Below, piece after piece: positions 14,304 to 27,622 of a stretch of DNA of 64,000 nt (position 1 is the stretch's first letter; every line of letters begins with the position of its first letter). The position numbers were made by a program, and so were the translations under genes. Under the pieces are notes generated by a model. The model did not search any database. It was not told the origin of the DNA and was given only the letters and a program-made list of their open reading frames with translations. The DNA is from Deinococcus apachensis DSM 19763 (lineage in GTDB: Bacteria > Deinococcota > Deinococci > Deinococcales > Deinococcaceae): the NCBI RefSeq assembly GCF_000381345.1, contig NZ_KB906401.1:1-64000 (forward strand), read 5' to 3'.

Positions 14304-14867
14304 ATGAGCATCCTCCCGGACTGGCGCATCCGTGAACTCGCCCGAGCGGGCATGATCGACCCCTTCGAGGACCGCCTCGTCCGCACCGCTGAGAACGGGC
14401 ACGTCATCAGCTACGGCCTGAGTTCCTTCGGGTACGACCTGCGCTGCGCCGACGAGTGGAAGGTGTTCACGAACGCGCACGGCAACACCATCGTGGACCC
14501 CAAGGCCTTCGACGAGCGGGCGTTCATCGACATCCAGGCCCCCGAGATCATCATCCCGCCCAACTCCTTCGTGCTGGCCCGCAGCGTCGAGTACCTGCGG
14601 ATTCCCGAGAACGTGATGGTGGTGGCGCTGGGGAAGAGCACGTACGCGCGCGTGGGCATCGTCGCCAACGTGACCCCGCTGGAGCCCGGCTGGGAGGGGC
14701 ACGTCACCCTCGAATTCAGCAACACCACGCCCCTCCCGGCCAAGATGTACGCCTTCGAGGGCTGCGTCCAGCTCCTCTTCTTCGAGGGCGAGCGGCCCGA
14801 GGTGACGTACGGGGATCGCGGGGGCAAATACCAGAAGCAGACGGGCGTGACCCTCCCCCGCCTGTGA
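14304..14867 (+). CDS. dcd: dCTP deaminase
   Basis: Deaminates dCTP to dUTP, feeding dTMP synthesis; cytosolic trimer, 187 residues as usual. Characteristic segments are [22 protein letters not shown] (with the catalytic region before [14 protein letters not shown]) and GKYQKQTGV at the C-terminus. It resembles the monofunctional enzyme; bifunctional activity cannot be excluded from sequence. The ATG is set by TAGCAT seven bases upstream. Its stop overlaps the GTG start of the GNAT gene (GTGA). Confidence 0.93.
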   Translation: MSILPDWRIRELARAGMIDPFEDRLVRTAENGHVISYGLSSFGYDLRCADEWKVFTNAHGNTIVDPKAFDERAFIDIQAPEIIIPPNSFVLARSVEYLRIPENVMVVALGKSTYARVGIVANVTPLEPGWEGHVTLEFSNTTPLPAKMYAFEGCVQLLFFEGERPEVTYGDRGGKYQKQTGVTLPRL

Positions 14868-15358
14868 TCCGCCCGCGCACCGGGGCGGATCTCCCTGCTC
14901 TGGAACAGGCGATGCGAGAGGTCCACGAGGCGGACGGCTACCCCACGACCTGGCCCGCCGACCCCCGGGCATTCCTGGCGCTGCCCGGAACAGTCGGCGA
15001 GTGGGTGGCCGAGCTTCGGGGCGAGGCGGTGGGACAGGTCGTCCTGCGCCCGGTGCCCGACCCCGTGCCCGGCTGGGTGAGGGCCACGGGTCTCGCGGCC
15101 CCGGAGGCCCTGATCCTCTCGCGGCTGTTTGTCGCCCCGGCAGGACGCGGCCAGGGTCTAGGACGCGAGCTGTTCCGCACCGCATGGGCGGGAGCGGAAG
15201 CTCTGGGCAAACGCGCCATCCTCGACGTCCACCACCGGAATCTGGCCGCCATCCGGCTGTACGAGGCTGAGGGCTGGCCGCGGGTTGCCAGCGTGGACGG
15301 CGACTGGCTCGAACCGGACGGGAGCGCGCCGCAGGTGCATGTCTACGTTTCTCCCTGA
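14864..15358 (+). CDS. GNAT-family acetyltransferase
   Basis: A 164-residue N-acetyltransferase with the acetyl-CoA-binding motif [18 protein letters not shown] at about 82-99 and the C-terminal [16 protein letters not shown] that ends the GNAT fold. Substrate unknown. Translation begins at a GTG that overlaps the dcd stop by four bases, so it depends on dcd translation. A longer in-frame ORF inside dcd is rejected because it would overlap dcd almost entirely. Confidence 0.88.
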   Translation: MIRPRTGADLPALEQAMREVHEADGYPTTWPADPRAFLALPGTVGEWVAELRGEAVGQVVLRPVPDPVPGWVRATGLAAPEALILSRLFVAPAGRGQGLGRELFRTAWAGAEALGKRAILDVHHRNLAAIRLYEAEGWPRVASVDGDWLEPDGSAPQVHVYVSP

Positions 15359-15429
15359 CCGGGTAGTCCCTCAACGCCCGCTGGGCTTCCTCTCGCCCTG
15401 CCGGGACCATCTCGTGGGAAGCTGCCACC

Positions 15430-15651
15430 ATGCCAGACAGGGACGACAAGAACAGCGGCCACACCAGCCAGCCCGGCGAGTACAAACGCGACGGGCAGGA
15501 GGTCCACGAGCGCGAGAAGGATGACCGGCCATCCTTCAAGGGTGCCAACGACCGTGAGGCCGAGGCGGCCCGCAACACCGAACACGACTGTCGCAAGGAG
15601 TCCGGGGACGTGGAGGAGGCCCGCAGTGTTCCCGCCTCCGAACAGGGCTGA
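15430..15651 (+). CDS. Small hydrophilic protein
   Basis: A 73-residue protein made almost wholly of charged and polar residues (for example QEVHEREKDDRPS and REAEAARNTEHD), with a single cysteine and almost no hydrophobic core, so likely disordered. I recognise no family. The ATG has neither a clear ribosome site nor a full TAnnnT box. An intrinsic terminator directly after the stop supports expression. It resembles in composition two other small proteins in this window. Confidence 0.6.
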   Translation: MPDRDDKNSGHTSQPGEYKRDGQEVHEREKDDRPSFKGANDREAEAARNTEHDCRKESGDVEEARSVPASEQG

Positions 15652-15669
15652 ACAGGCCACCCATGGGGA

Positions 15670-15697
15670 GGGCCGGACCCAGTGCCCGGCCCTCTTG
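15670..15697 (+). terminator. Terminator after small hydrophilic gene
   Basis: GGGCCGG (15670-15676) pairs with CCGGCCC (15686-15692), followed by TCTTGTC. It ends the transcript of the 73-residue protein gene. Confidence 0.6.
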
Positions 15698-16132
15698 TCA
15701 CGCCGAGCGCTGGGAGGGCCACCGCCGGAACTTCCCGAACCCACCCCCGGCGTGCTGCTCCTGGCCGCCCTGTTCATAGGGGCTGGCGTACTGCACTGCG
15801 TGAGACCGGAGGTGTTCGACCGCATCGTGCCGCCGGGTCTGCCCCTCACGGCGCGAACGGCGACGCTGCTGAGCGGCGCGGCGGAGATCGCGGGCGGGCT
15901 GGGCCTGCTGCACCCCGCCACCCGTCCCGCCGCCCGCCTGGGCCTGCTCGCGTTGCTGGCCGCCGTCTTTCCGGCCAACGTCTACATGGCGCAACAGGCC
16001 GAGCGCTTCGAGCCCCTGCCCGCGTGGAGCCTGTGGGCACGGCTGCCGCTTCAGCCGCTGCTGATGTGGGCGGTGTGGCGGGCGGCACGGCGGCGCGTCC
16101 AGATGCACGGGAAGGCGCCACCGGGGCCGTGA
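15695..16132 (+). CDS. DoxX-like membrane protein, start uncertain
   Basis: Membrane protein of the DoxX-like superfamily. Visible segments are VLLLAALFIGAGVLHCVRPE, the loop FDRIVPPGLPLT, LLSGAAEIAGGLGLL and LLALLAAVFPANVYMAQQ, which together match the four-helix DoxX pattern. The start is unresolved: the in-frame TTG at 15695 lies in the tail of the upstream terminator, and a GTG at 15752 would begin right at the first helix. Neither has a good ribosome site. Function of this group is unclear; relatives act in sulfur or respiratory metabolism. Confidence 0.65.
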   Translation: MSRRALGGPPPELPEPTPGVLLLAALFIGAGVLHCVRPEVFDRIVPPGLPLTARTATLLSGAAEIAGGLGLLHPATRPAARLGLLALLAAVFPANVYMAQQAERFEPLPAWSLWARLPLQPLLMWAVWRAARRRVQMHGKAPPGP

Positions 16133-16263
16133 GTTGGCGGGTGGCGCTCCCCGGTGGGGTTAGCAGAAGAAATGAGACTTCGGGCGGGTGACCGGTGTTC
16201 CAGCTTAGGGCTGGGTGCACTGAACACTCCGAGGCGCGGCAGCGCGCGGCGGTCCAGGCCCCA

Positions 16264-16692
16264 TCACCCGCCACGGAGGACTGGCCAGGTCGCCAGGATG
16301 AACAGCAGGGACTTCCAGGAGAGGGTGCCTGCCAGCAGGCCCAGGATCAGGGCGGTGCCGACGGCGAGTTCACCGAACGTCACCAGGTAGGAGAAGAGGG
16401 TCGCGTTGGGCAGCGCGACGTTCTCGATGAACCGGCCGTACCAGCCGGACACCGACGGGCGCTCGCCTCCCGTCTTCGCCAGCGCGCCGCGCAGGAAGCC
16501 AGTGATAGCGGTTCCCGCCTGCCCGCCGACCCAGGCGGGGTCAGTGACCTTGTGACACCCGGCGTCGAGCCACTGCCAGCCCACATAGATGCGGAGCAGG
16601 GTCCACAGGGGCGTCAGCCGAGTATCGGCGAACAGGAAGCGTGATACGCGGGGTTCGATCAGGACACGGGGAGTGTTGGCCTGGGCAGTCAT
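16264..16692 (-). CDS. DoxX family protein, C-terminally truncated
   Basis: The N-terminal 110 residues match DoxX proteins: LLRIYVGWQWLDAGCHKVTD, GWYGRFIENVALPN and YLVTFGELAVGTALILGL. After that, the usual last two helices with a MNFLLAG-type segment are absent and the protein ends at LLFILATWPVLRGG after 142 residues, so it seems truncated by a deletion or is a remnant. GAGGAG lies about seven bases before the ATG. A 99-bp inverted-repeat element sits about 65 bp upstream. A nested stem (GTGTTC 16195-16200 with GAACAC 16222-16227) lies downstream. Confidence 0.7.
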   Translation of the reverse strand: MTAQANTPRVLIEPRVSRFLFADTRLTPLWTLLRIYVGWQWLDAGCHKVTDPAWVGGQAGTAITGFLRGALAKTGGERPSVSGWYGRFIENVALPNATLFSYLVTFGELAVGTALILGLLAGTLSWKSLLFILATWPVLRGG

Positions 16693-16755
16693 GGTCGGTC
16701 TCCTCTGGAGGGGAGCGGGTGGTGTGACCCTCCAGGGCGAGCATGACAGGGGGTC

Positions 16756-16854
16756 GTTACTGGGCCGTCAAGAACGGTCTGTCACTGTCAGGCTGCTGCA
16801 AGCACCGCCAGGAGGAAGGGCTCCTTGACAGACCAAAGTTGACGGCCCATTACC
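16756..16854. repeat. 99-bp MITE-like inverted-repeat element
   Basis: The first 29 bases (from GTTACTGGGCCGTCAA) and the reverse complement of the last 29 (from GGTAATGGGCCGTCAA) agree at 23 of 29 positions, both ending GGTCTGTCA, around a 41-bp centre without an ORF. This is the shape of a miniature inverted-repeat transposable element or of an insertion-sequence remnant. A CCCATTACC word is repeated at the right edge (16846-16854 and 16857-16865), but no matching target duplication is seen on the left. Confidence 0.5.
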
Positions 16855-16860
16855 AGCCCA

Positions 16861-17307
<447 letters not shown>

Positions 17308-17387
17308 GGGGGCAGCGTACCGGGCCGCTGCGTTCTGGGAACGGGGACAGACCGGGGGCCGTTACACCCACACGTTAGATTGCGGGC

Positions 17388-18560
17388 ATGGAAACTCTGG
17401 TCATCACGGCGGCACGGCGCACGCCGATTGGAACCTTCATGGGCTCTCTCGCTGAAGTCAGTTCCGTCGATCTGGGGGTGACGGCGGCGAAAGCGGTGCT
17501 GGAAGGCGTCAACGCCGAGGAGGTCGCGGACGTCATCGTCGGAAACGTCCTTCAGGCGGGCCAGGGCATGAACGTGGCGCGGCAGATCGCCATCAAATCG
17601 GGTCTGCCCCAGCATGTGCCCGGACAGACGGTGAACCGGGTGTGCGGCTCGGGCCTCCAGGCCGTCGTGAGCGCGGTGCAGGGCCTGCGCTCGGGGGACG
17701 GGAAGCTGTACCTGGCGGGCGGCACCGAGAGCATGAGCCGGGCACCCTACCTGCTTCCCCGGGCCCGGCAGGGCTACCGCCTGGGCCACGCGCAGGCGCT
17801 CGACTCCATCCTGTCGGATGGCCTGACCGACGTGTTCCACGACGTTCACATGGGCATCACCGCCGAGAACATCGCTGAGCAGTGGAACCTGTCGCGCGAG
17901 GAACAGGACGCCTTCGCGGTGGAGAGCCAGCGCCGGGCGGCGTCGGCCATCGACTCCGGCGCCTTCGCAGACGAGGTCGTGCCCGTGGAGGTGCCGGGCA
18001 AGAAGGGACCGACCCTCTTCGAGCGGGACGAGCATGTGCGGCCCGGCACCACGCCGGAGGCGCTCGCCAAACTCAAGCCCGCCTTCAAGAAGGACGGCAC
18101 TGTGACCGCCGGGAACGCGAGCGGCCTGAACGACGGCGCGGCAATGCTGGCGATCAGCACCGAGGAGTACGCGAGGGCGAACGGCCTCCCTATCCTCGCC
18201 GAGATCACGAGCTACGCGGCCATTGGGGTGGACCCGCGCGTCATGGGGATCGGCCCAGCCAAGGCGGTTCCTGTGGCGCTGGAACGGGCCGGGATGAAGG
18301 TGTCGGACGTGAACCTGTTCGAACTCAACGAAGCCTTTGCCGCGCAGAGCCTCGCCGTGGTGCGGGACCTGGGGGTGGACCCCGCGCAGGTGAACGTGAC
18401 GGGCGGGGCGATTGCGCTGGGGCACCCCATCGGGGCGTCGGGTGCCCGGGTGCTCGTGACGCTGGTCCACGCCCTGCGGCGCTCGGGCCAGGAGACGGGG
18501 GTCGCCAGCCTGTGCATCGGGGGCGGCATGGGCATCGCCATGGTCGTCCGCGCCCGTTAG
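17388..18560 (+). CDS. Acetyl-CoA acetyltransferase (thiolase)
   Basis: Condenses or cleaves acetyl-CoA and acetoacetyl-CoA; 390 residues, the usual thiolase II length. The acylated cysteine is in [11 protein letters not shown] near residue 86; the catalytic histidine is in [14 protein letters not shown] and the second cysteine in CIGGGMGIA. The segment [12 protein letters not shown] is also diagnostic. The ATG follows TAGATT (17376-17381) by six bases. An AraC-type regulator follows after two bases and is likely cotranscribed. It could belong to fatty-acid or ketone-body metabolism. Confidence 0.95.
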   Translation: METLVITAARRTPIGTFMGSLAEVSSVDLGVTAAKAVLEGVNAEEVADVIVGNVLQAGQGMNVARQIAIKSGLPQHVPGQTVNRVCGSGLQAVVSAVQGLRSGDGKLYLAGGTESMSRAPYLLPRARQGYRLGHAQALDSILSDGLTDVFHDVHMGITAENIAEQWNLSREEQDAFAVESQRRAASAIDSGAFADEVVPVEVPGKKGPTLFERDEHVRPGTTPEALAKLKPAFKKDGTVTAGNASGLNDGAAMLAISTEEYARANGLPILAEITSYAAIGVDPRVMGIGPAKAVPVALERAGMKVSDVNLFELNEAFAAQSLAVVRDLGVDPAQVNVTGGAIALGHPIGASGARVLVTLVHALRRSGQETGVASLCIGGGMGIAMVVRAR

Positions 18561-18562
18561 CC

Positions 18563-19387
18563 ATGCCCATGCCGCTCGCCCGCCTGCTGAACGAGGAATC
18601 GTTCGGGTACGCGGGCGAGTCGGCGTCCGGGGCGCTGTCCATGAAGACGATGCGTGGCACGGCGCACTACCGGACCGGGGACGCCCGGCACCGCGTTGGC
18701 GGCGAGCAGGCACTGCTCCTGAATGACGGCACCCCCTACCGGGTGGAGGTCGAGCCCGGCACGCGGTCCTTCTGCGTCTTCCTGAACCCGGGTGTCCTGA
18801 ACCTCGCCCCGCTGGCCGAGGACGCGGGGACTCACCTGCGCTTTCTGGAACGGACGCTGACCCCGCCCCCGCCTGTCTGGACGCTGCTGGAGACGCTGCG
18901 GACCCGGCATGAGGCCCGCACGCTGGACCCCCTCGCGCTCGACACCCTGGCCCTGCGGCTGCTCGATCTGCTGGTGGGCGAGGACCGGGAGGCGTGGCGG
19001 GCGGCGGACGAGCTTCCGGCCCTTTCCCCCGCGAGGCGGGCCGAACTCGCGCGGCGGCTCTTCCTGGCTCGGGATACGCTCGACGCCCTCGCCCTCGGCC
19101 CGGTGGGGCTGGGGGACGCGGCGCGGGCGAGCGGGCTGAGCCCGGCCCACATGGCCCGCGGCTACGCCCGGCTCTTCGGGGAGACGCCCCTCGCCACCGT
19201 CACCCGCCGCCGCATGGCCGAGGCGCGCCGGTTGCTGAAAGAGGAGGACTTGCCCGTGGCGGAGGTCACCTGGCGGGTCGGCTACACAAGCGTGACGACC
19301 TTCACGGCGGCCTACGCCCGCTGGCACGGCCAGACCCCGGGCCGGGCGCGCAGGATTGGAGAAGTCGAGGACGGACGGCGCCACTAG
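18563..19387 (+). CDS. AraC-family transcriptional regulator
   Basis: A 274-residue regulator. The N-terminal part ([20 protein letters not shown]) looks like a small cupin-type sensing domain; the C-terminus has the two helix-turn-helix units, the second in [20 protein letters not shown] followed by GQTPGRAR. It starts two bases after the thiolase stop; an ATG two codons later is equally possible. Cotranscription suggests control of, or by, the thiolase pathway. Its stop TAG forms the first three bases of the next gene's -10 box. Confidence 0.9.
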   Translation: MPMPLARLLNEESFGYAGESASGALSMKTMRGTAHYRTGDARHRVGGEQALLLNDGTPYRVEVEPGTRSFCVFLNPGVLNLAPLAEDAGTHLRFLERTLTPPPPVWTLLETLRTRHEARTLDPLALDTLALRLLDLLVGEDREAWRAADELPALSPARRAELARRLFLARDTLDALALGPVGLGDAARASGLSPAHMARGYARLFGETPLATVTRRRMAEARRLLKEEDLPVAEVTWRVGYTSVTTFTAAYARWHGQTPGRARRIGEVEDGRRH

Positions 19388-19396
19388 CATGGACCC

Positions 19397-20119
19397 ATGA
19401 CCAGCGACGCCACCAACGATCTTTTCGCCGCCATTCACGCGAACAATCTGGAGGGGGTGCGCCTCCTGGTCTCGGCCCAGCTGGAGTTGCTGGAGGCCGT
19501 CAGCCCCACCGGCCTCTCCCCGGTCCTGTTCGCCACGTATTACGGGCGCCCGGAGATCATGCGTTTCCTGATCGGGGCGGGAGCGCCGCTCAGCGTGTTT
19601 GAGGCCGCCGCGACGGGAGAACTGGCCCCACTGCTTGATCATCTGCAGGCTAATGCTGACCTCGTGAACGCCACCAGCCCGGATGGCTTCAGCCCGCTCG
19701 GCCTGGCCGCCTTCTTCGGGCGGGAGGAGGTCGCCACCGAACTTCTCGCTCGCGGAGCCGACGTGAACCGGCCCAGCACGAACGCCATGCACGTCCAACC
19801 CCTCCACTCTGCCGCCGCGGGCAACCACACGGCCCTGGCCCTGCGGCTGCTGGCAGCGGGGGCAGATGTGAACGCGGCCCAGCACGGCGGCTTTACCCCG
19901 CTGATGAGCGCGGCGCAGAACGGAAATGTGGCGCTGGTGGAGGCGCTCCTCGCGGCGGGGGCTGACCCGGCAGCGACCACCGGGGACGGGCGGAACGCGG
20001 CGGCCCTGGCCCGCGAGGAGGGCCACGCGGCGGTGCTGGAGATTCTGAGCGGGACGACCCAGGACGCTGAAGGAACCCGGAATGCGCCGCTCTCCCCCAC
20101 GCGGGAGACTGGAGCATGA
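19397..20119 (+). CDS. Ankyrin-repeat protein
   Basis: A 240-residue cytosolic protein consisting of about six ankyrin repeats; clear ones are [58 protein letters not shown] and [20 protein letters not shown], each followed by an AGADVN-like turn. Ankyrin arrays bind other proteins, so the partner is unknown. TAGCAT (19385-19390) precedes the ATG by six bases. The stop overlaps the ATG of the disordered-protein gene (ATGA), which may be its partner. Confidence 0.92.
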   Translation: MTSDATNDLFAAIHANNLEGVRLLVSAQLELLEAVSPTGLSPVLFATYYGRPEIMRFLIGAGAPLSVFEAAATGELAPLLDHLQANADLVNATSPDGFSPLGLAAFFGREEVATELLARGADVNRPSTNAMHVQPLHSAAAGNHTALALRLLAAGADVNAAQHGGFTPLMSAAQNGNVALVEALLAAGADPAATTGDGRNAAALAREEGHAAVLEILSGTTQDAEGTRNAPLSPTRETGA

Positions 20120-20694
20120 GTGACCATCGCAGGGACCGGGACGGCCGCCCCGACAACGCGCCCGCGGACGGGACGCAGATCAACGAGCTGACGCGCACGC
20201 CCGACTACAAGACCGGCTTCCAGACGCCGGACCCCAAGGACGTTCACGAGGAGCACTACACAACCACGCCCGCTGAGGACCGGACGGGCAGCGCCGACCA
20301 CGGCAAGTACCAGCCGGTGGAAGCACAGGACCCCCGGGAGGTCACCGGTCAGTTTGACCGCCTTGCCACCCGCGACCCGGCGGCGATGGAGCACGCACCT
20401 CAGGCCCCCGAGTTCGCGGGCGCCGAGACGGTGGCGGGCATCGGCGTGCAGGACACCACGCTCGGCAGCGGCATCACCGTGGCGGGCGGGCTGGGCACCG
20501 AGAGCACCAGTCTGGCAGCGGGCGAGGCGGGGGTGGGCTTGCGCCCCGGCGTGGACCAGAACCCCGGCTACGTCCCCCCCAGCGAGAAGGAGCCGCCCCA
20601 CTTCCGTGACCGCCCCGGCGACCTTCCCGCAGGTGCTCCCGCTGAGCTTCAGAACGAGGTCGCGGGCGAGGCCGAGAACCACGACCGGCTGTAG
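20116..20694 (+). CDS. Disordered hydrophilic protein coupled to ankyrin gene
   Basis: A 192-residue protein with low-complexity, polar sequence, no signal peptide and no membrane segment. A basic/acidic N-terminus leads to a glycine/alanine/threonine-rich middle ([20 protein letters not shown]) and a proline-rich tail. I do not recognise a family. Its ATG overlaps the ankyrin gene stop by four bases, so they are coupled. Composition suggests a stress-protective or scaffold role, but that is only inference. Confidence 0.75.
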   Translation: MSDHRRDRDGRPDNAPADGTQINELTRTPDYKTGFQTPDPKDVHEEHYTTTPAEDRTGSADHGKYQPVEAQDPREVTGQFDRLATRDPAAMEHAPQAPEFAGAETVAGIGVQDTTLGSGITVAGGLGTESTSLAAGEAGVGLRPGVDQNPGYVPPSEKEPPHFRDRPGDLPAGAPAELQNEVAGEAENHDRL

Positions 20695-20710
20695 GTCCCC
20701 TCAGGTATGC

Positions 20711-20741
20711 GAAAACCCCCACCTTAGCGGTGGGGGTTTTC
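20711..20741. terminator. Bidirectional terminator
   Basis: GAAAACCCCCACC (20711-20723) and GGTGGGGGTTTTC (20729-20741) form a perfect 13-bp stem with a TTAGC loop. The T and A runs at its base make it an intrinsic terminator in both directions, serving the ankyrin operon and aceF, which end 16-18 bp on either side. Confidence 0.9.
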
Positions 20742-20759
20742 GCTGGAGTTCCCGGCCCG

Positions 20760-22610
<1,851 letters not shown>

Positions 22611-22644
22611 GCGGGGCGCTCCTTGATGTGAATGAAGGGCCGTC

Positions 22645-22698
22645 AGCTTTCAGCCATCAGCATAGGCGGCTGACCGCTGAACGCTGATGGCTGAAGGC

Positions 22699-22699
<1 letters not shown>
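22645..22699. repeat. TCAGC-type dispersed palindrome, copy 1
   Basis: AGCTTTCAGCCATCAGC (22645-22661) and GCTGATGGCTGAAGGCT (22683-22699) form a 17-bp inverted repeat with one mismatch, between aceE and aceF and touching the aceE stop codon. Similar words occur near 53950 and 63490, pointing to a dispersed element family. Confidence 0.6.
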
Positions 22700-25413
<2,714 letters not shown>

Positions 25414-25511
25414 GCCGGTAGTCTATGCCCACCCATTCACCGCTTCCAACAGGGCAAAATGAGCCCATTGACCACCGCTGCTGGTGGATGTCTGAAGTCG
25501 GAGGAGGCGCC

Positions 25512-26102
25512 ATGCGAAAAGTCGTGTTCCACGCCCAAAGCACCCTGAACGGCCGCATTGCCAACACGCAGGGAACGTTCTGGACCCCCTTCCCCTGGGG
25601 CGAGGCAGAGTCGGCGGCCTTCAACCGACATTTCCGCGCGGCCGATACCTGGGTCCTGGGACGAGTGATGTACGAGGCCATCGTGCCCTGGTGGGACGAG
25701 GTCGCCTGGGGAACGCCACCCAACGACGCGGCCGACCTTTCACCCCCCGACCTGGAGTTCGCCGCCCTGCAACAGGCGATGCAGAAGGTGGTGTTCTCCA
25801 GAACCCTGCCCGACGCCGAGGACCGGACCGTGATTCGCCGCGATCCGGCCGGGTATCTCCTGGCCTTGAAACAGCAGCCGGGCGGCCCCATCTTCCTGTC
25901 GTGCGGCCCTGCGCTCCTGGCCGAACTGGCCGCCATGCCCGGGCTGATCGACGAATACCTGCTCGCGGTCCACCCCGCCGTGCTGAGTGAAGGCCCCCGC
26001 CTCTTCGACGGCCTCTCCCGCGACCTCGCGCTGCGGCTGCTGGGCGCGGAGGTGTTCGAGGCCGGGGCCGTCCTGCTGCACTACGGGGTGGAGGCAAGCT
26101 GA
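25512..26102 (+). CDS. DHFR/RibD C-terminal-like reductase
   Basis: A 196-residue protein with the dihydrofolate-reductase fold of the RibD C-terminal domain family (often annotated as dihydrofolate reductase family protein). The N-terminal MRKVVFHAQSTLNGRIANTQ, the central DTWVLGRVMYEAIVPWW and the VHPAVLSEGPRLFD strand are typical. Substrate is unknown; true DHFR activity is doubtful. The ATG is chosen for the GGAGG site four bases upstream rather than an in-frame start 29 codons earlier. Confidence 0.85.
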   Translation: MRKVVFHAQSTLNGRIANTQGTFWTPFPWGEAESAAFNRHFRAADTWVLGRVMYEAIVPWWDEVAWGTPPNDAADLSPPDLEFAALQQAMQKVVFSRTLPDAEDRTVIRRDPAGYLLALKQQPGGPIFLSCGPALLAELAAMPGLIDEYLLAVHPAVLSEGPRLFDGLSRDLALRLLGAEVFEAGAVLLHYGVEAS

Positions 26103-26629
26103 GTGGACTGGAGGGGAAAGGCTCGGTGTATTTCTGGGGCCGGGCAGGAGGGCAACCTGGGGCTGCTACCCCCACCCAACCTCCCCCGCAAGGAGGGAGG
26201 AGTGACAGCGCCAAAGCTTCAGCTCTTTGAAAACTGTCTCTTGTGGACGGCCAATCGCCACAAGTGGCTGGTTCTCGCACGGCCTTCACCCGCCTTGCTC
26301 GCGCAGCGAGACGGTGGGCACGCGGCTGGGTACACAGCAGGGTCAAACCTTCGTCAGGAGAAACGACCCCAGGCGGGGCGGGCGAGCCCTTTGCCGAGCG
26401 CAGCGGGAAGCTCCCCTGCCCCCTCTGGGGGTAGGGGCTGGGGGTGGGGGCAAACAAGGGCAAGATGCCCGGCCCCTCAGATCGTGTCTCTCAGCAAACC
26501 GTGCCCCAGCCACCGCATAGAACTCTCGCCCCACATTCAGGCCCTCCTCTTCCAACAAAATCCGAAAGGCCAGCGCAGCAACTCGGCGCACGCCCGCCCC
26601 CACCCCCTTTCCCCGGAGAGAATCACGCC
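26103..26629. other. 527-bp intergenic region with repeat copies
   Basis: No coding sequence is supported in either strand. It holds a C-rich word at 26164-26201 (GCTACCCCCACCCAACC onward) and a G-rich, inverted, diverged copy at 26410-26454. Between them lies a more AT-containing stretch (CAGCTCTTTGAAAACTG) in which I see no convincing promoter. The end carries the ribosome site of the LysR gene. Confidence 0.5.
26164..26454. repeat. Inverted pair of GC-rich dispersed repeats
   Basis: The reverse complement of 26164-26201 and the stretch 26410-26454 share the order CTCC, a C-rich block, GGGGG, then GGGTGGGGG. They are about 40 bp each, in opposite orientation and about 210 bp apart. This may be a degraded mobile or MITE-like element, or two independent copies of a genome-wide repeat. 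Confidence 0.35.
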
Positions 26630-27523
26630 ATGGAACTCCGCCACCTCCGTCATTTCGTCGCCCTCGCCGAGGAGGAACACTTCGGGCGGGCGGCCGAGCG
26701 CGTCTTCGTGGTTCAGCAGGCGCTGTCGAACTCCATCCGCAATCTCGAGGACGAGGTCGGCGTACCCCTCGTGCTGCGAACCACCCGGCGGGTGCAACTG
26801 ACCCCGGCGGGACAGGAGTTCCTGGAGGGGGCGCGCGCAACGCTGGCCCAGGCGGCGCAGACGGTTGAGCGGGCCCGGCGGGCGGCCCGGGGCGAGGTGG
26901 GGCGGCTGACGGTCGGTTTCGTGGGTGGCCTCGCCTTTGGGGGGCTGCCGGAAATCGTGCGGTCCTTCCGCGAGCTGTACCCCAACGTCTCTGTGGACCT
27001 GCGCGAACTCACCGCCCAGGAGCAGGAGGCGGCGCTGCGGGGCGGGCAGATTGACGTGGGCCTGATGCTCCTGCCCGTGCGTGACCCCGGACTGGACTCC
27101 CGGGCGCTGTGGCGCCAGCCCCTCGTCGCGGCCCTCCCCGCCGGGCATCCCCTGGCCCGCAAACGCAGGCTGAGAATTGGCGACCTTGCGGGCGAACGCT
27201 TCGTCTTCTTTCCCCGCCACCTGCGCGCCACCTACTTCGACCAGGTCATGCGCTGGTGCGCCTCCGCTGGCTTCACGCCCAACGTGGTGCAGGAGGCCAT
27301 CGAGATTCCCACCCTGCTCTCGCTGGTGGCGGCCGGGCTGGGCGTCTTTCTCCCCATCCAGTTCTTCGAGCGACTGTCGCTGCCCGGTGTGGTGTACCGG
27401 CCTGTCGACGACGCGCCCCTCATCGACATCGTGGCGGTCTGGCGGCGTGAGGAGGTGGGCGGCGGCCCCATCGTGCGCGCCTTCCTGACGGTGGCGGGGG
27501 AGGCTTTAGGCAATCAGACCTAG
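26630..27523 (+). CDS. LysR-family transcriptional regulator
   Basis: A 297-residue regulator. The N-terminal winged helix-turn-helix is [20 protein letters not shown] through [10 protein letters not shown]; the remainder is a periplasmic-binding-like effector domain ([20 protein letters not shown] onward). A GGAGAG site lies nine bases before the ATG. It is 99 bp upstream of, and codirectional with, the STAND ATPase operon, so it may control it, but LysR regulators more often act on divergent genes. Confidence 0.92.
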   Translation: MELRHLRHFVALAEEEHFGRAAERVFVVQQALSNSIRNLEDEVGVPLVLRTTRRVQLTPAGQEFLEGARATLAQAAQTVERARRAARGEVGRLTVGFVGGLAFGGLPEIVRSFRELYPNVSVDLRELTAQEQEAALRGGQIDVGLMLLPVRDPGLDSRALWRQPLVAALPAGHPLARKRRLRIGDLAGERFVFFPRHLRATYFDQVMRWCASAGFTPNVVQEAIEIPTLLSLVAAGLGVFLPIQFFERLSLPGVVYRPVDDAPLIDIVAVWRREEVGGGPIVRAFLTVAGEALGNQT

Positions 27524-27622
27524 GCGGGGAACCGGAGGAGGTCCGGGCAAGGGGGAGTATGATGAATTTCACAAAGCGGGCCGGGCACCTGGCACGTCGG
27601 CCCCGCTCCAGGGAGGCTCCCC

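Noticed and set aside
14456..15358. Longer start for the GNAT gene inside dcd
   Set aside because: The GTGA overlap start fits the family length; the longer form would overlap most of dcd.
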